DNA of 64,000 bases, taken from NCBI GenBank assembly GCA_022457065.1, contig JAJGBQ010000003.1, positions 4,278,001 through 4,342,000 on the forward strand, written 5' to 3'. This document shows, piece after piece, positions 44,519-59,157 of this stretch. The translations under genes and the position numbers were made by a program. The notes beneath the pieces were generated by a model that worked only from the letters and a program-made list of their open reading frames with translations, did no database searches and had not been told where the DNA came from. This DNA is from Curvularia sp. ZM96 (taxonomy: Eukaryota; Ascomycota; Dothideomycetes; Pleosporales; Pleosporaceae). Numbering within the stretch: the first letter of the stretch is position 1; every line of letters begins with the position of its first letter.

Positions 44519-45692
44519 ATGGCATCGGCCTCTCGAACCTTTTCCCGCGCTCTGCGCACCGCTGCACCTTCCTTCCGCACCACCGCCACCCGCTCCTCTG
44601 CCCGCTTCATTGCACCCACACAAAACGCTTTCCGCAACCAACGACGCGGCTATGCTTCTGAGGATGGCCCTGACAAGCATGAGGGCAACCCAACCGGTCT
44701 AGCCTGGGGTGCAGGCGCTCTGCTTGTCGGTGCCGGTGGTTATGCTCTCTACACATACAAGCCAGAGCTGTTTGGCCAGACCAGCACCAAGATCTTCACA
44801 CCCCGCTTCGAGGACTACCAGAAGGTCTACGACGACATCGCCAAGAGGCTGGAGGAGCACGATGACTACGACGACGGCAGCTACGGCCCTGTGCTCTTGC
44901 GTCTGGCATGGCACGCTTCGGGAACGTGAGTACAACTTCTCTTCTTACTACTTTAGGGATTGAATACTAACAGAGTTCAGTTATGACAAGCTGACCGGAA
45001 CTGGTGGCTCCAACGGTGCAACCATGCGTTTCGCTCCCGAGGGTGACCACGGCGCCAACGCTGGTCTCAAGGCCGCCCGCGACTTCCTCGAGCCCGTCAA
45101 GGAGGCCTACCCATGGATCAGCTACTCTGACCTCTGGATTCTTGCTGGTGTTTGCGCCATCCAAGAGATGCAGGGCCCCAAGATCCCCTACCGCGCTGGC
45201 CGTACCGACCGTGACGTCGCCTTCTGCACTCCTGACGGTCGTCTGCCCGATGCCAGCAAGGACAGCAGCCACATTCGCGCCATCTTTGGCCGTATGGGCT
45301 TCGATGACCGTGCCATGGTCGCTCTGTCTGGTGCTCACGCCCTCGGTCGCTGCCACACTGACCGCTCTGGCTACGACGGTCCCTGGACCTTCTCACCTAC
45401 TACCCTGACCAACGACTACTTCAAGCTCCTTCTTGAGGAGAAGTGGGCCTACAAGAAGTGGAACGGTCCCAAGCAATTTGAGGATGTCAAGACCAAGAGC
45501 CTCATGATGCTGCCCACTGACATGGAGCTCGTCAAGGACAAGAGCTTCAGGCAGTACACCCAACTGTACGCAAAGGACAACGACGCTTTCTTCAAGGACT
45601 TTTCCGAGGCCGTCATGACCCTGTTTGAGCTTGGTGTGCCATTCCAGCACCCTGAGGACCAGCGATGGGTCTTCAAGAGCTCTTTTGACTAG
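44519..45692 (+). CDS. CCP1: Mitochondrial cytochrome c peroxidase
   Basis: Class I haem peroxidase of the intermembrane space that reduces H2O2 with electrons from cytochrome c. Two exons, 44519-44925 and 44981-45692, with a 55-nt intron, give 372 aa. The leader is Arg/Ser/Ala-rich, then a hydrophobic sorting segment ([19 protein letters not shown]), matching the bipartite presequence of yeast Ccp1. The catalytic distal Arg/Trp/His are in [11 protein letters not shown]. The proximal haem-ligand His is in [14 protein letters not shown]. The radical-site Trp is in [15 protein letters not shown]. The intron splits the distal haem motif immediately after SGT. All key residues are intact. Confidence 0.97.
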
Positions 45693-46615
45693 AGATTTTC
45701 TTGACCAATACTAATTGTGGGGGAATACAGCAAGTAACATGGGGAGGGTTCACTTTTGAACATTCGAGATATCCATCTAGATTATTAGACATTTGCTTTT
45801 CATGGCACACGCGAGGATGTGGGTAGATAGATCGTGTGTGTGTTTTTAAGAATCACATGTTCTGTTCGTCCTGATGTTAGTCATAGTGTTTGCAATAGAA
45901 GAATAACAAGTTAAAGGAAAAATAAACTTAGTCTGAAAAATAATGCATTCTACTTGATCATGTTGTGTGTCGTCAAATATCTTGTATGATATAAGTCATC
46001 GTACTATATCAAATTTTAGCTTTCTATCATTTCCAAACAACACTATGTAATCCCACCTCAACTCTTCCCATTGTCCCCTCCAAGTAGCTGCCAGTTGCCC
46101 ACCCTTCATTGCTCTTCCAAAAACACGCCCCTCATTTTCAGTGATACTACCACGAACCTTACTCGAGCCTTTTACCCCCACTCTCATATATAACCTGGCA
46201 TACATAGTCCAAGTCCAACTATGACATGCATGTGCTTGGTACACTTGCAACGCTACACGCTCTGATTATGGTAGCACAAAGTCATTTTCGCGATGATGTC
46301 AACGTTTTCTCCAGCTGGTACTTGTGGAAAGCAGTCGTGAAGTGTAACCGGTAGCACTTTTCAGCATAAGCTATATCCAGACGACAAACGAGAGCGCCAT
46401 GTACAGGAGATAGCATATCGTAGAGCGGTGGCTCACGATTGTGGTTTTCACAAAGTAAGATACTTTCCGCAATCCATCAGCGGCCAATGAATATCTTGAT
46501 CGTCATGTGTATACATTCATTGTTACATAGATGCAAATCTCTGACTAACGTTTGCAATCAATACAGCATGTTATCATACAGCTCATATACCCCGCTGGCT
46601 TCCCAAGTACACTTC
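45693..46615. other. Convergent intergenic spacer
   Basis: 923 bp of AT-rich 3' flanks between CCP1 and GRX5. No gene, tRNA or repeat recognised. Confidence 0.55.
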
Positions 46616-47244
46616 TTACGGCGCCTGTCCCTTCTCCTCAGCAGGCACAACGACTCCCTTCTCCTCTAGCATCTTAGCCAGCGACCCATCCTGATGCATC
46701 GTCATGAGAATATCGCAGCCGCCAATAAACTCCTTGTCAACGTAAAGTTGCGGTATAGTCGGCCACTCTGAGTATTCCTTGATTCCTAGTCCATTTGTCA
46801 GCAAACAAGATGCTTCTGCATTGCGATTCCAGGCCCAAACGAAAACAGTCCCTCAACAGCAGCATAGAATTGGAATTTCCTTCGTACCTTGCCTAAGCTC
46901 CTGATCCTCCAACACATTGAACGCAGTAAATTTATCCGGATCCACGCCTTGCATACCCAGAATCTGGATGCTGGCTCTTGAAAACCCACATTGCGGTGTC
47001 TCTGGTGTGCCCTTCATGAAGAGAACGACTGGCGATGAGGCAATGGCCCGGTCGATTGCGGAGCGCACTTCATCGGAGAGGAGGCGTGCTTGGAAGGGTG
47101 TGAGGAAGCGTGCGCTTGGGGTGAAGCGAGGTGCGCTTGCGCGAGTTGCGGCGCGGAAGGCCTGAGGATGGTTAGGATGCGATTTAGTGCTGTTGATGAG
47201 AGATTTGTGGTATTTACCGAGGGAATTGCGCGCCTTGCAAACAT
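46616..47244 (-). CDS. GRX5: Mitochondrial monothiol glutaredoxin (Grx5 type)
   Basis: Three exons, 47244-47218 (27 nt), 47161-46888 and 46785-46616, with 56- and 102-nt introns, give 156 aa. The N-terminus is a typical mitochondrial presequence ([19 protein letters not shown]). The glutaredoxin fold has [19 protein letters not shown] with the monothiol CGFS active site (Cys67), then [20 protein letters not shown], the cis-Pro and GG-CD glutathione-binding signature. Grx5 transfers [2Fe-2S] clusters from the mitochondrial ISC scaffold. The first splice brings the 9-codon start exon into frame; reading through it would give a false N-terminus. Confidence 0.96.
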
Positions 47245-50123
47245 TTTGTGGCGTTGGTGGATGTGGATGGGAAAGGTTGGTGAGGGCAGCACCTCCGCTG
47301 TTCGCCGCACACCCGAAGATTTGGATGAGGTCAGAGTGCCAAGGCTGGCGAGATCACTAATGCGGTGATTCCATTCGCTCTAGTAGTTGCATGACTCTAG
47401 GTCATTCGATTTCACATTTCTACTATCATCTTTACGTGTTTTGTTTAGAGCTAACAGATTAGAGGCATTTCGTTTTCTGATCATATACTGGACCATATTG
47501 GTGCTCTCATGATTCCATAGATAGCTACCTACACTAGTGGAAGCAGCACTTGAATTACCGAGGCTTGAAGTTTGCGCTGACGTAAACTGGTAGGAGTGGA
47601 CTCGAGAATCATCAATAGTTTAATTGTGCTAGGAAGAGGTGGAACAGTAGTAGTTGTCGACATGTTAACCGACAAGCGAAGTCTAATGGCAAGATGCAAC
47701 ATATTCGCATGGGAGAACAGTTTCGAGTCACTGTGCAGGATAATGGAAGCCATATAGAAGACCCGAAAGTTCGATATTCCTGCTGTGACTGTCTTGAGCC
47801 AGGCGAGTCTAGTTCAAATCTAGAAACACAAGGAGAATTGGAGGTAGGTGATTGTCGCTCCCAGTAATACCATGAGATGCAGTTAGGGTATTTATGTCGT
47901 TGAGTATCATCATCTGTTTGATATTCTCTAATGTTAGCATCGCTCTACCGGCTAGTGTCGGTCGTCTTGTTCACACTGAAATTACAGTTCCATCATGTGA
48001 GCATTTGCCGTAATCACGGATCAAGACAGGCCGCGGAGGTCGCCTTCTGCAACCATGTACTCCTTCCTCTATGCTTTTTTCTTCTTCTAAGAAGTACGCT
48101 TCTTCAGCCGGTGGTGTTGTTTCATGTCAGTGGGAGTGTGTTCATCTACGGATGACGATGACCGGGCCCAATGTCTGGGACAATGGAATTAGCCTATCCA
48201 CTGTCTCAACACTCCGGTGGACTGGATCCATAGATGTCACTGATAAGCTGAGACATAGAGATATAGTTTATGCGGATGATTGCGGTTGAACTGGCTGAAA
48301 AGCTGTCGTCTGTAAACGTATCTTAATATAGGATCTGATGACTAGGACTTCTCGTATGAAAGGTTGAAGTTCTTCTCTTGACTCCGTACTTCCACGCCGG
48401 TCCGGATTGAGGGGATACTGCATGTCGCCGAATGAATGTTCCAGCGGTGAGACTGCACTTCGTGTCTGTAAGTTTCGATACGGTTTCGAATGGATAGAAT
48501 GGATTGGTCGTGTCGTGCAAGAATATATTTCTTTTGGCCGAATCCTGCAGCATGCGCGATTAGATAGCCCTTAACACTTCTACCCGCGTCATTTTGATGA
48601 TTAGCATAATGTTGTCTTTTTCCTTCGTATCACTTTAGCCGTTGGAACTCTAGAAGATCAGTTAATGTCACAAATAGGCCAAGGTTGAAAGGCAATGTAC
48701 ACGGTCGTGAAAAGAAGCCGCGGATGCTGGAAAAGTAGCTCTCTTTAGCTCTGTGGACGCTCCGTGGAAGTCTTGATAGCCGTGTAGCTGTCTTGATTAG
48801 CTAATCCGATGGTAGCCGTGACGTTCGTACCGTGTCCAGGTGGACCAGCGTTACAGCGAGATTGGCCCCGGAAAATCTGTAACCGGCATTGATGGACCAA
48901 ATTCGTCAACCCTCCTCACCCGCGTTTCAGGGTCAACGGCTAAAGTCCACGGTAGTCAAACAAAGGTAGCATCAATGAATACCGGACTAATATAGACTAG
49001 CAAATCACCGAGATATTACGTGAAAGTTCTTTTGGACGAGCGGTTGGGCCGTAAAAAGTGGAACGCATGTCGATTTGGCAAAGGGTATTCGGAACAGCTG
49101 TTTGAGACATCCGTGGGGGTGCGTTTGTGACGAAACAGGGTCGTTGTTTCTCCAGGCCTCTCAGAGAAGAGGGATTGGTTTGTCCGTTGGAGGCGCAGCT
49201 CGTCATTACTCAACTCTAATACGGCATACCGATCGATGGCCAACTTGATAGGGTTGATGAAATGCGATTTGACGGGGCGGGAAGACGTGGGCGCAAGCCT
49301 CGCGACAGTTATGGACCTGTGAATCGGAGTGGTTTACGCCCATCCGAATACCAAGCTCGTATTCCCGTGAAGTTGCTGCTGGGCACTCGACGCCTCAAAG
49401 ATACTACAGATGGCATTTGGAGAGTTGCCTCAGGCACCAGGATCTCACCTGGACACATGCTGTGGCAGGCAATCTCCACCAATCTCCACATTACAACGTC
49501 AGCAACATCTCGCGTGAAAGGAGAGCGATGGGGTTGATATACTTGGCATGGGAAAAGAGTGGGTCATGGCAAATCATGTGATTGGTGCGAAATCTGGGGA
49601 GGCAGTGGGCGGCGTGCGGTAAGCCGACGGATAAATCTAAAGCCTAGCTATCGGCGAACGCGCCACGGTGCCCGCCTGGGTCCGTACACTATCCTACAGC
49701 CCCGAGTTAGTGCCAATGCCAACGGCATATTCACCGTCCAGCCATAGGACGGCTTTTGAAGCGAACAAACGCGCGCGTTTTACGGAGGCTAGGTGCTTCC
49801 ACTTCTGCTCAGGACATGGTGCTATCTCTCGAGCTCCAAACCTCACACGCACCGCGATTCAATCCAGACGTATTTCTGCATCCCTGCCCCCCACGGATGA
49901 ATCTACAGCGCTCACTGTGAGGCGCTTGTATTTCTCCAGACGCACCCCACCGCCTCAGCCTCGTCGACGCTTCGGAGATGGTAGCGACGGTTGTTGCAGT
50001 CTGTCAGTTGTATACCGCCCGTCGCATCCTCGCTGAGATCCAGCTCCGCATCAACGGCTTCAACACGTACGGCTAACCTAAGGCGAACATAAGAATTGAA
50101 TACAGCTTTACTCTCACCCATCC
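47245..50123. other. Large divergent intergenic region
   Basis: 2.9 kb between GRX5 and the AROM-like gene. Open frames are short and lack domains. A 72-codon frame at 48071-48289 and a hydrophobic ATG frame at 47931 were examined and not accepted as genes. No tRNA, terminal repeats or transposon remnants were recognised. Confidence 0.45.
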
Positions 50124-52208
50124 ATGGCAACCATGGTGCAGACTAATGGGGGCGTGACCAGCCCCCACCTGAAAGAAGGCATGGTCATTGACGTGCAGGA
50201 GATTCCCCATGGCGACAGGCCGGCGCTCTTGATTCTGCACAACGAGGGCGAGGAGGACATTGTAGGCATCTTTGCAGATGTTTTGGGACAGAGGTGGGAG
50301 TCGGCGTCGTCGGTCGAGGACGCGCTGGCCGGCCCACGGGAGACGGTGTATGGGTTGAGCAATCGGGTTGCGAAGCCACACTTGGACAGCTGGGACCGCT
50401 CCAGGCTGTTGATCAACACGCACCGGGTGGATGGAGGCTACGAGCTGGACGAAAGCATTACCGACCGATGCGACTACGAATACCTCTACACGCGATCGCC
50501 CTTCTTCCGTCGAGACGTTTCGCGCTTCCTCTCCTTTATACTCGGCCAGATCGGCCCCCACCGCGACCTCACCAAGAAGGCGCGCACGACGTTAATCTCG
50601 ACGACTTTCCCGGACGTACATGCCGCGCTTCCAAACCTGGATATCCTGTCAGTCGGCGCAGACGCGATTGAGATCAGAGTGGATTTGCTCGAGGAGCCGT
50701 TGCCGGATGGGACGGTTAGCAAGATCCCCAGCCTCAAGTATGTTGGGGAGCAGGTCATGGTGTTGCGCCAGCGCACCGAACTTCCCATCATATTCACGAC
50801 GAGGTGCACCAAGGAGAATGGTCGCTTCCCGATGGACGACCCTTTGCTCTTCTACCGATACCTTGCGCGCGCGATCCAGTGGGGCTGTGAGTATATTGAC
50901 GTGGAACTGTGGCTGCCCGAGGAGATTCGAAAGAAGCTGGCCGAGAACAAGGCATGCACCAAAATCATTTCGGCATTCCACGACTTCTCGGGCACGTTCA
51001 AGTGGACATCGCCTGAAACGGAAAAGTTGTTTGAGAAAGGGGCGGTGTATGGCGACATAGTCAAGATGTACGCCTTGGTCAACTCGATGCAAGAGAACTA
51101 TGAGCTTGAATACTTCCGGTCGACCATCCAAGCCAAGTACCCTCACCCGCCCTTTTCGGGGCTTAACATGGGACCTATGGGTCAGCTGTCGCGGACACTG
51201 AACAAGATATTCACGCCCATCACGCACCCATTGCTACCCATGATTGCAGCGCCAGGGCAGCTCAGTGCAGCCGAGATCAATGCGGCGCTCCACACCATGG
51301 GGCAGATGCCGAAACGAGACATTTACGGAATTGGAAGCTTCCGGTCGACGTCGCAGGCCATGTTTTTTGAAAAGTGCTTCAATGAGCTTAGCCTGCCGCA
51401 CTCGTTTAGTTTTGCAGAGCGGGCGCCCAAGGCATCGATTGAGCACATACTTCGGCGGCCTAACTTTGGGGGGGCCTACATCAACCCACCGCTGGCAGCG
51501 TCGGCGCCATACCTGCCTGGCCTGTCCAACGCGGCGCGCGCGATTGGGCAAGTGGATACGGTGTTAGTGCCGCCTGGAAGCAGCAATGCATCGTTGATCG
51601 GTGACAATACTAGGTGGAAGGGAATACGAGCTACACTGACACGCGACTTTGTACCATCGGCTTACAGTGGACAGGCAGCGCTGCTGCTCGCCAACAACGA
51701 AGGAGACGCGAGTGCGTCTATTTTTGCACTGAAGAACTTGGGGATCGGGCCTATCTACACCATTGGGTTCAAGGCCCACGGGCCGCTCTCTACTGACGTG
51801 TCGCCAGTGCGGTCGATTGAGGATGTCAAGCGACTGCAGCAGCCGTTTGTGATCATCTCGGCGCTACCGGCAGAAAAGTCACTCTTGGTGGTGCCGCTGC
51901 TGAAGCACTACCGGGATGGGAGCAGGAGTGGGAGCAGGAACGGCAGCCCGGAGAGCAGCCCTGGGGGCAATGCGGGCAATGTGAGCAACGGGGCGGTGGG
52001 CATGAAGACAGCAGGCAAGGTGTTTGTCGACCTGGCGAGCGGGGCGCGAAAGGTCGACCCACTGGCGATTGCAACGTCAGCGGGCTGGACAGCGTACGGG
52101 ATTGCTGATGTCTCGGCATGGACGACGGTGGAGACGATTAGGAAGCTCGTTGGACAGAATGTGTGCTATGACTTTGTGCGGTTGGCATCTGGGCGGGGGC
52201 ACTTTTAA
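50124..52208 (+). CDS. Quinate-repressor-like protein (AROM-derived, QutR/qa-1S type)
   Basis: Intronless, 694 aa, homologous in order to the last three domains of the pentafunctional AROM enzyme, as in the quinate pathway repressors QutR and qa-1S. Residues ~30-150 align with shikimate kinase, but the P-loop (GxGK[ST]) is replaced by NEGEEDIVGIFADVLGQRW, so ATP binding is lost. Residues ~155-370 are type I dehydroquinase-like and keep His286 (SAFHDFSGTF) and the Schiff-base Lys314 (GDIVKMYALVN), 28 apart as in active enzymes. Residues ~430-690 resemble shikimate dehydrogenase, but the substrate signature is changed to YGIGSFRSTSQAMFFEK. The protein is shorter than known QutR proteins (about 900 aa). 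A Gly/Ser/Asn-rich insert lies near residue 600. A regulatory role is inferred from family and motif decay. Confidence 0.85.
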   Translation: MATMVQTNGGVTSPHLKEGMVIDVQEIPHGDRPALLILHNEGEEDIVGIFADVLGQRWESASSVEDALAGPRETVYGLSNRVAKPHLDSWDRSRLLINTHRVDGGYELDESITDRCDYEYLYTRSPFFRRDVSRFLSFILGQIGPHRDLTKKARTTLISTTFPDVHAALPNLDILSVGADAIEIRVDLLEEPLPDGTVSKIPSLKYVGEQVMVLRQRTELPIIFTTRCTKENGRFPMDDPLLFYRYLARAIQWGCEYIDVELWLPEEIRKKLAENKACTKIISAFHDFSGTFKWTSPETEKLFEKGAVYGDIVKMYALVNSMQENYELEYFRSTIQAKYPHPPFSGLNMGPMGQLSRTLNKIFTPITHPLLPMIAAPGQLSAAEINAALHTMGQMPKRDIYGIGSFRSTSQAMFFEKCFNELSLPHSFSFAERAPKASIEHILRRPNFGGAYINPPLAASAPYLPGLSNAARAIGQVDTVLVPPGSSNASLIGDNTRWKGIRATLTRDFVPSAYSGQAALLLANNEGDASASIFALKNLGIGPIYTIGFKAHGPLSTDVSPVRSIEDVKRLQQPFVIISALPAEKSLLVVPLLKHYRDGSRSGSRNGSPESSPGGNAGNVSNGAVGMKTAGKVFVDLASGARKVDPLAIATSAGWTAYGIADVSAWTTVETIRKLVGQNVCYDFVRLASGRGHF

Positions 52209-53093
52209 ATTTGCTAGCAAGGTACACGATAACTGGAGATAGGCAATGGAGACTGTACACCGACGAGCTATCACATGCAGAGCCAGGTCGAGTCGCAAGG
52301 TGGGTGTCAAGGGAGATGAGCTGCAGCGTGACAGCAAGCCTTCACCGTTCGCCTTCGCTTGAGCGCAGGCAGGCCCCCTTGGAGCCAGGGTATTACCCGG
52401 GAGTGAATTGGCCTGGGGAGGGGCCAGCAGGCGGACTGGGTAGGGGTGGCCGGGGGGCTGATTGGCGTTGGCTGATACCCCAGATTTCCAGAACAAAAAA
52501 AGCTCGGCCGGCCGGCACTACTGCTGGCGCTATGCCCGCAAGCAGCCTGCTGCGTGAGACGGGCGCAATCAAAAGCGCTAAATTGCAGCATACGACGCAT
52601 GGGCTGGAACCGAGGCACTGCCAGACTAACGACTGACTGCCAGACTGACTGACTGCCGTATTGCCAGTATCGGCGCCGTCATCGACCTGCCTTCGGCCCA
52701 GCGGTTGCGCGCCTACTGTGCATAGGCTGCTCTACCACGCCTGGCTAGACAGCCCGCGATCGCCATCACGCGTGCCCTCTGCTCTGCATGGAGCCCCCGC
52801 CCGACGCCGCCCCCCAGACGTTCCATGCTGCTACCACGCTCCTGAGTCGCTTCGCCGTCAGCGCTCGCTCCCGCTTCATCAAGCCTCACCGTCCGCCCTC
52901 ACCCCCCTGTCGCCCTGTCGGTCTCGTCTCCACTGCCCGCGGCTTTAATTTGGTCTTAGTCTAGTACATTCATCCTACGCCATGTTTCTGCCTCATGTTT
53001 CCTTCTTCCTAACGTCCTGCCAACGTCACCGCCGCCCTTTGTCCATGCCCAGAGAATGCTTCTGGTCCGCCGTCCCATAGCTGCTGCGTCGCC
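52209..53093. promoter_or_regulatory. Tandem intergenic region upstream of the Zn2Cys6 gene
   Basis: 885 bp. It contains a short GACTGACTGCCA-type repeat near 52620-52660 and a C-rich segment before the start codon. No gene recognised. Confidence 0.5.
52620..52660. repeat. Short tandem GACTGACTGCCA-type repeat
   Basis: Imperfect direct repeats built from GACTGACTGCC and CCAGACT units cover about 40 bp in the spacer between the AROM-like gene and the transcription factor. Probably slippage-derived. Confidence 0.6.
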
Positions 53094-56030
<2,937 letters not shown>

Positions 56031-56750
56031 TATGCAAGCCCTGTTCCATAGGCTCGAATCACTGGAGGTGGCAATATTGTAATATGACGACGGATTGCCG
56101 GGGCGAAGACTCTACAATCGCAACAGGGGTTCACATTTGGATACATTTTTCAGTACAAGTTACACGTTTGTAATAGCTTCGAGAGCCATCATTCGGGCTC
56201 ACTTCCAACCGACGAATTCACATCGAATCTGGGAATTTTACACACTCAAAATCAGCGCAGCGCAAGACTGGGCATCTGGAGTACATGGGGAGGCTGGCTG
56301 CAAATTTGGGGGGACGAATTCTACGGCCACTACACATGTAAACCTGTACAATCTTCAACGAGAAAAAAATCTACAAAACACTTTCAAACGGCACGTCGGC
56401 AGAGTCAATTCATGCCGGCTCCGCACTACCAAAACTTTAACTCCATGAATCCACTTCTCTGCACACAAAGTGCCGTAATCTATCTTTGGCGGGGTTGCTT
56501 CCGAGGTGGAGGGTAGCATTCAGCATGCGTTAAGCAGCGGGGCCGCTGCCCCAAGCAGCAGGCCAACCGCTGAGCGTGAACGATGCCTTTTTCGTTTAAC
56601 TTGCATAATACCGTATTCGTTTTCGCAACTGCGACCACATCATGTCATGCTGGGTTGGGACTCTCTAGCGCGAAATCTTGCATGTAAACAGCCCGGGATT
56701 CAGCCGCGTCATCTGGGGTCCCCGGAACACACTCCAGACACGACCCCAGG

Positions 56751-56769
56751 CACACACACCACACACACC
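56751..56769. repeat. (AC)n microsatellite
   Basis: Interrupted CACACACACC-ACACACACC dinucleotide tract. Confidence 0.75.
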
Positions 56770-58374
56770 GGCAATGATCATACGAATGAGCGCGATAGCA
56801 GACACACCATTTACTCCTCCGACACACCATAGAAATTAACCCGGCAAACTCGATCCGCGCTAGATTAGCAGGACCCTAGAGTAAGCCGGCCAACGCAGGC
56901 ACGAGGCCCCAACCGCTGACGCGAGTCATCGTTCGTTTGCACATTTTCCTGCCGCAACCATGTCTGCACAATCCCGGTTTACCACGAAGTGCATGAGGTA
57001 ATCTGGGACGAGTTCCTCGGAGGAACGCGGAGATGCCGCTCCGGTACCAAAAGATTAGTCTTGGACATGTCTGATTGTTACGCACAATGTACATGTACAT
57101 TCTCGGTTTGAGGGTAGAGGGTGTTCGCACCATAACGCCACAGCGGCCACAGACGAGTGCGAGCTGGAATCCTAACTGGTGGAACGAAATCTTCCGTCCA
57201 TGATACTAGAGAATCAACGAACGACACCACCACATCGCCTTTCGTCATGACCAGTCAAACCATTCAAGTACCGCGAAACTTGAGATAGACAGGAAGGTGT
57301 AACAGTGGTAGCGCTGCCGCATTTAGCGACGTGTCCCCGCCATTAATTCGAATCGACTATTACCGGTGGTTTATTTTCCATGCACAGAAAAACGCATGCT
57401 TCACGCAACCGAGAGCGACCCCTGGTCTCCTCCGCACGCTAAGCTCCCTCAAGCGGGACATGCGGGTGCAGCGAACGCGGGGGAAAACCCGTTGAACGAA
57501 ATGCAGGGCACCAACGTTACCAATTCAGCCTTCTGTGATGACTCGGACTGGCTTGCATCACTGCCCGCCACCAGCGGTAGTAGGGGGTTAGCAGCAGTCA
57601 TGTCCTACTTTTTTGTGTCAGATAAAATGTGGGTTTTCTTCTAATCAGCTCATTCACATATGTACACAGTAATATCGGCTACAAATGTACAACCTAGAAG
57701 AGAAGCGGGATCGGCACCGAGAGAAAGACCGATAATGCAGGCACATGTTTGGCTCACCTTGTCTGCTTCCTTACTTCAGAAATATGTTCTTTTTGCTCCT
57801 TCTCCGCTTCCCCTCGCATATATCAATGCCGTGCTATCAGATCTGCGGATGTCTCCGAGCCCCACAAATCCCACGGCGAACAGGCCCCATCACGTGTGTG
57901 GGCACGTATCGCAAGGATTGCATGTATATCGTATACTCTGGGTCCTCTTTCCCCGCGTTGTCGGTAGGGAAAGCTGATGTACATACAAGGAAAAGTACCA
58001 TGTATGTTGTAGAAAAGCAAAGAAACTCTACCCACGTGGTGCTTCTGACTCGCTCGCATACTATGACAAAGCATAACAGTAGGTTAAGGGGAGAATAAAA
58101 AAGTAAATCCCACCGGGTGTATGCAAGTATGTGCAGGTAGGGGTAAGTAAAGGCGGAGAAAGTGTAGCAGGGTTGCATGTGTGCGTGTATTCCCTTGCAT
58201 CCAATGATCTCGATTCAAGGCATATGCATACACGCGCGAAGAAGAAAAAAAATCAAAAGTAGCCACACTCAGAAAAGATCATGGAAAGAAGAATGTTGGA
58301 AGAAGATAGAAGCTCAAATGCGCAATACCATGGGCTCCAACTGCACACGTCTTGTACTTACTAACTCACGTAAC

Positions 58375-58480
58375 CTACATCGCCTTACTCTCCCATTTCT
58401 CATTTCCACCCCATTTCTCCCCATCATACTCTCTCTCTCTTTCTCTCCTTGCTACTATCTTACTCGCACTCGACCCACTC
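58375..58480. repeat. Pyrimidine-rich tract with (CT)n
   Basis: About 100 bp of almost pure C/T on the plus strand, including a CTCTCTCTCT run near 58429-58440 and a CGACCCACT direct repeat just after it (58470-58487). Confidence 0.7.
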
Positions 58481-58547
58481 GACCCACTCAATCCCCCGCC
58501 AACGACATTCCCTACGCCCGCGCGCTTATCCTAAATAGTGTGATGTG

Positions 58548-58565
58548 TACATATGTACATATGTA
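58548..58565. repeat. 18-bp perfect palindrome
   Basis: TACATATGTACATATGTA is its own reverse complement. It may form a cruciform or be a chance product of TACATATG repetition. Confidence 0.8.
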
Positions 58566-58810
58566 GAAAGAGGGAAAAGAAAAAAGGCACGCTCACACAG
58601 CACAGACATATGCCTTGTTACAAGCGCCTGTCTGGGCGCACAAGGGTATGGCAGAGGTGGAGGGGGGGCGCCAGATAAGCACTTGTTCCAAGGTCTTGGG
58701 ACTGACATGCCGTGCCATGCCTTGTCTTACTGCGGATGGCTTGGGGTGGAGTGCTTTTCTTTGCGAAGGAATGAATAGGATTGCGTAGACAAGGGTGTTG
58801 ATGGGGCGAT

Positions 58811-58872
58811 TATGTATGTATGTATGTGTGTGTGAGAGAGATAGAGGGAGTATGTGGGTGTGCGTGTGCGTG
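58811..58872. repeat. Compound microsatellite (TATG)n-(TG)n-(AG)n
   Basis: Four TATG-type units pass into TG and AG dinucleotide runs, then a degenerate GTGTGCGTGTGCG stretch. Confidence 0.75.
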
Positions 58873-59157
58873 ATAGTATAATTTGTGAAATTTGTGGCGT
58901 GAGGCAAATACACTTTGGGTGGAGAGGAATATGTCCTGAGAGCGAGAGTGTATGCGAGACGGCGAGAGAGTATTGCAGCCTCACGAGCACCACGTCAAAA
59001 AAGAAGAAAAAAAGAACTACGGTTTCTTCTTCTTCCAAGCATCATTCAGGAACTCCTCTCTATTGGCTCCTTCCTATACAAGGTCTATATCTCAAGCGCA
59101 GCGTACTGACGTGCATACCAATGATAGGCCATTGCCTGGCCCATTTTCGCTTCGACT

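Larger units (their letters stand above)
56031..59157. other. Long convergent intergenic region rich in simple repeats
   Basis: 3.1 kb between the stops of the Zn2Cys6 gene and GLR1, unusually long for convergent genes. It holds an (AC)n run, a pyrimidine-rich block, an 18-bp palindrome and TATG/TG/AG microsatellites (listed separately). No open frame with a recognisable domain. It could contain a non-coding transcript, but nothing proves it. Confidence 0.5.

Noticed and set aside
47931..48289. Hydrophobic ATG start and a following cysteine-containing frame, considered as a second spliced secreted protein
   Set aside because: No donor/acceptor pair gave a convincing continuous frame, and the mature part showed no coherent pattern.
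50649..51227. Long antisense frame inside the AROM-like gene
   Set aside because: Shadow of the well-supported plus-strand coding frame; no domain.
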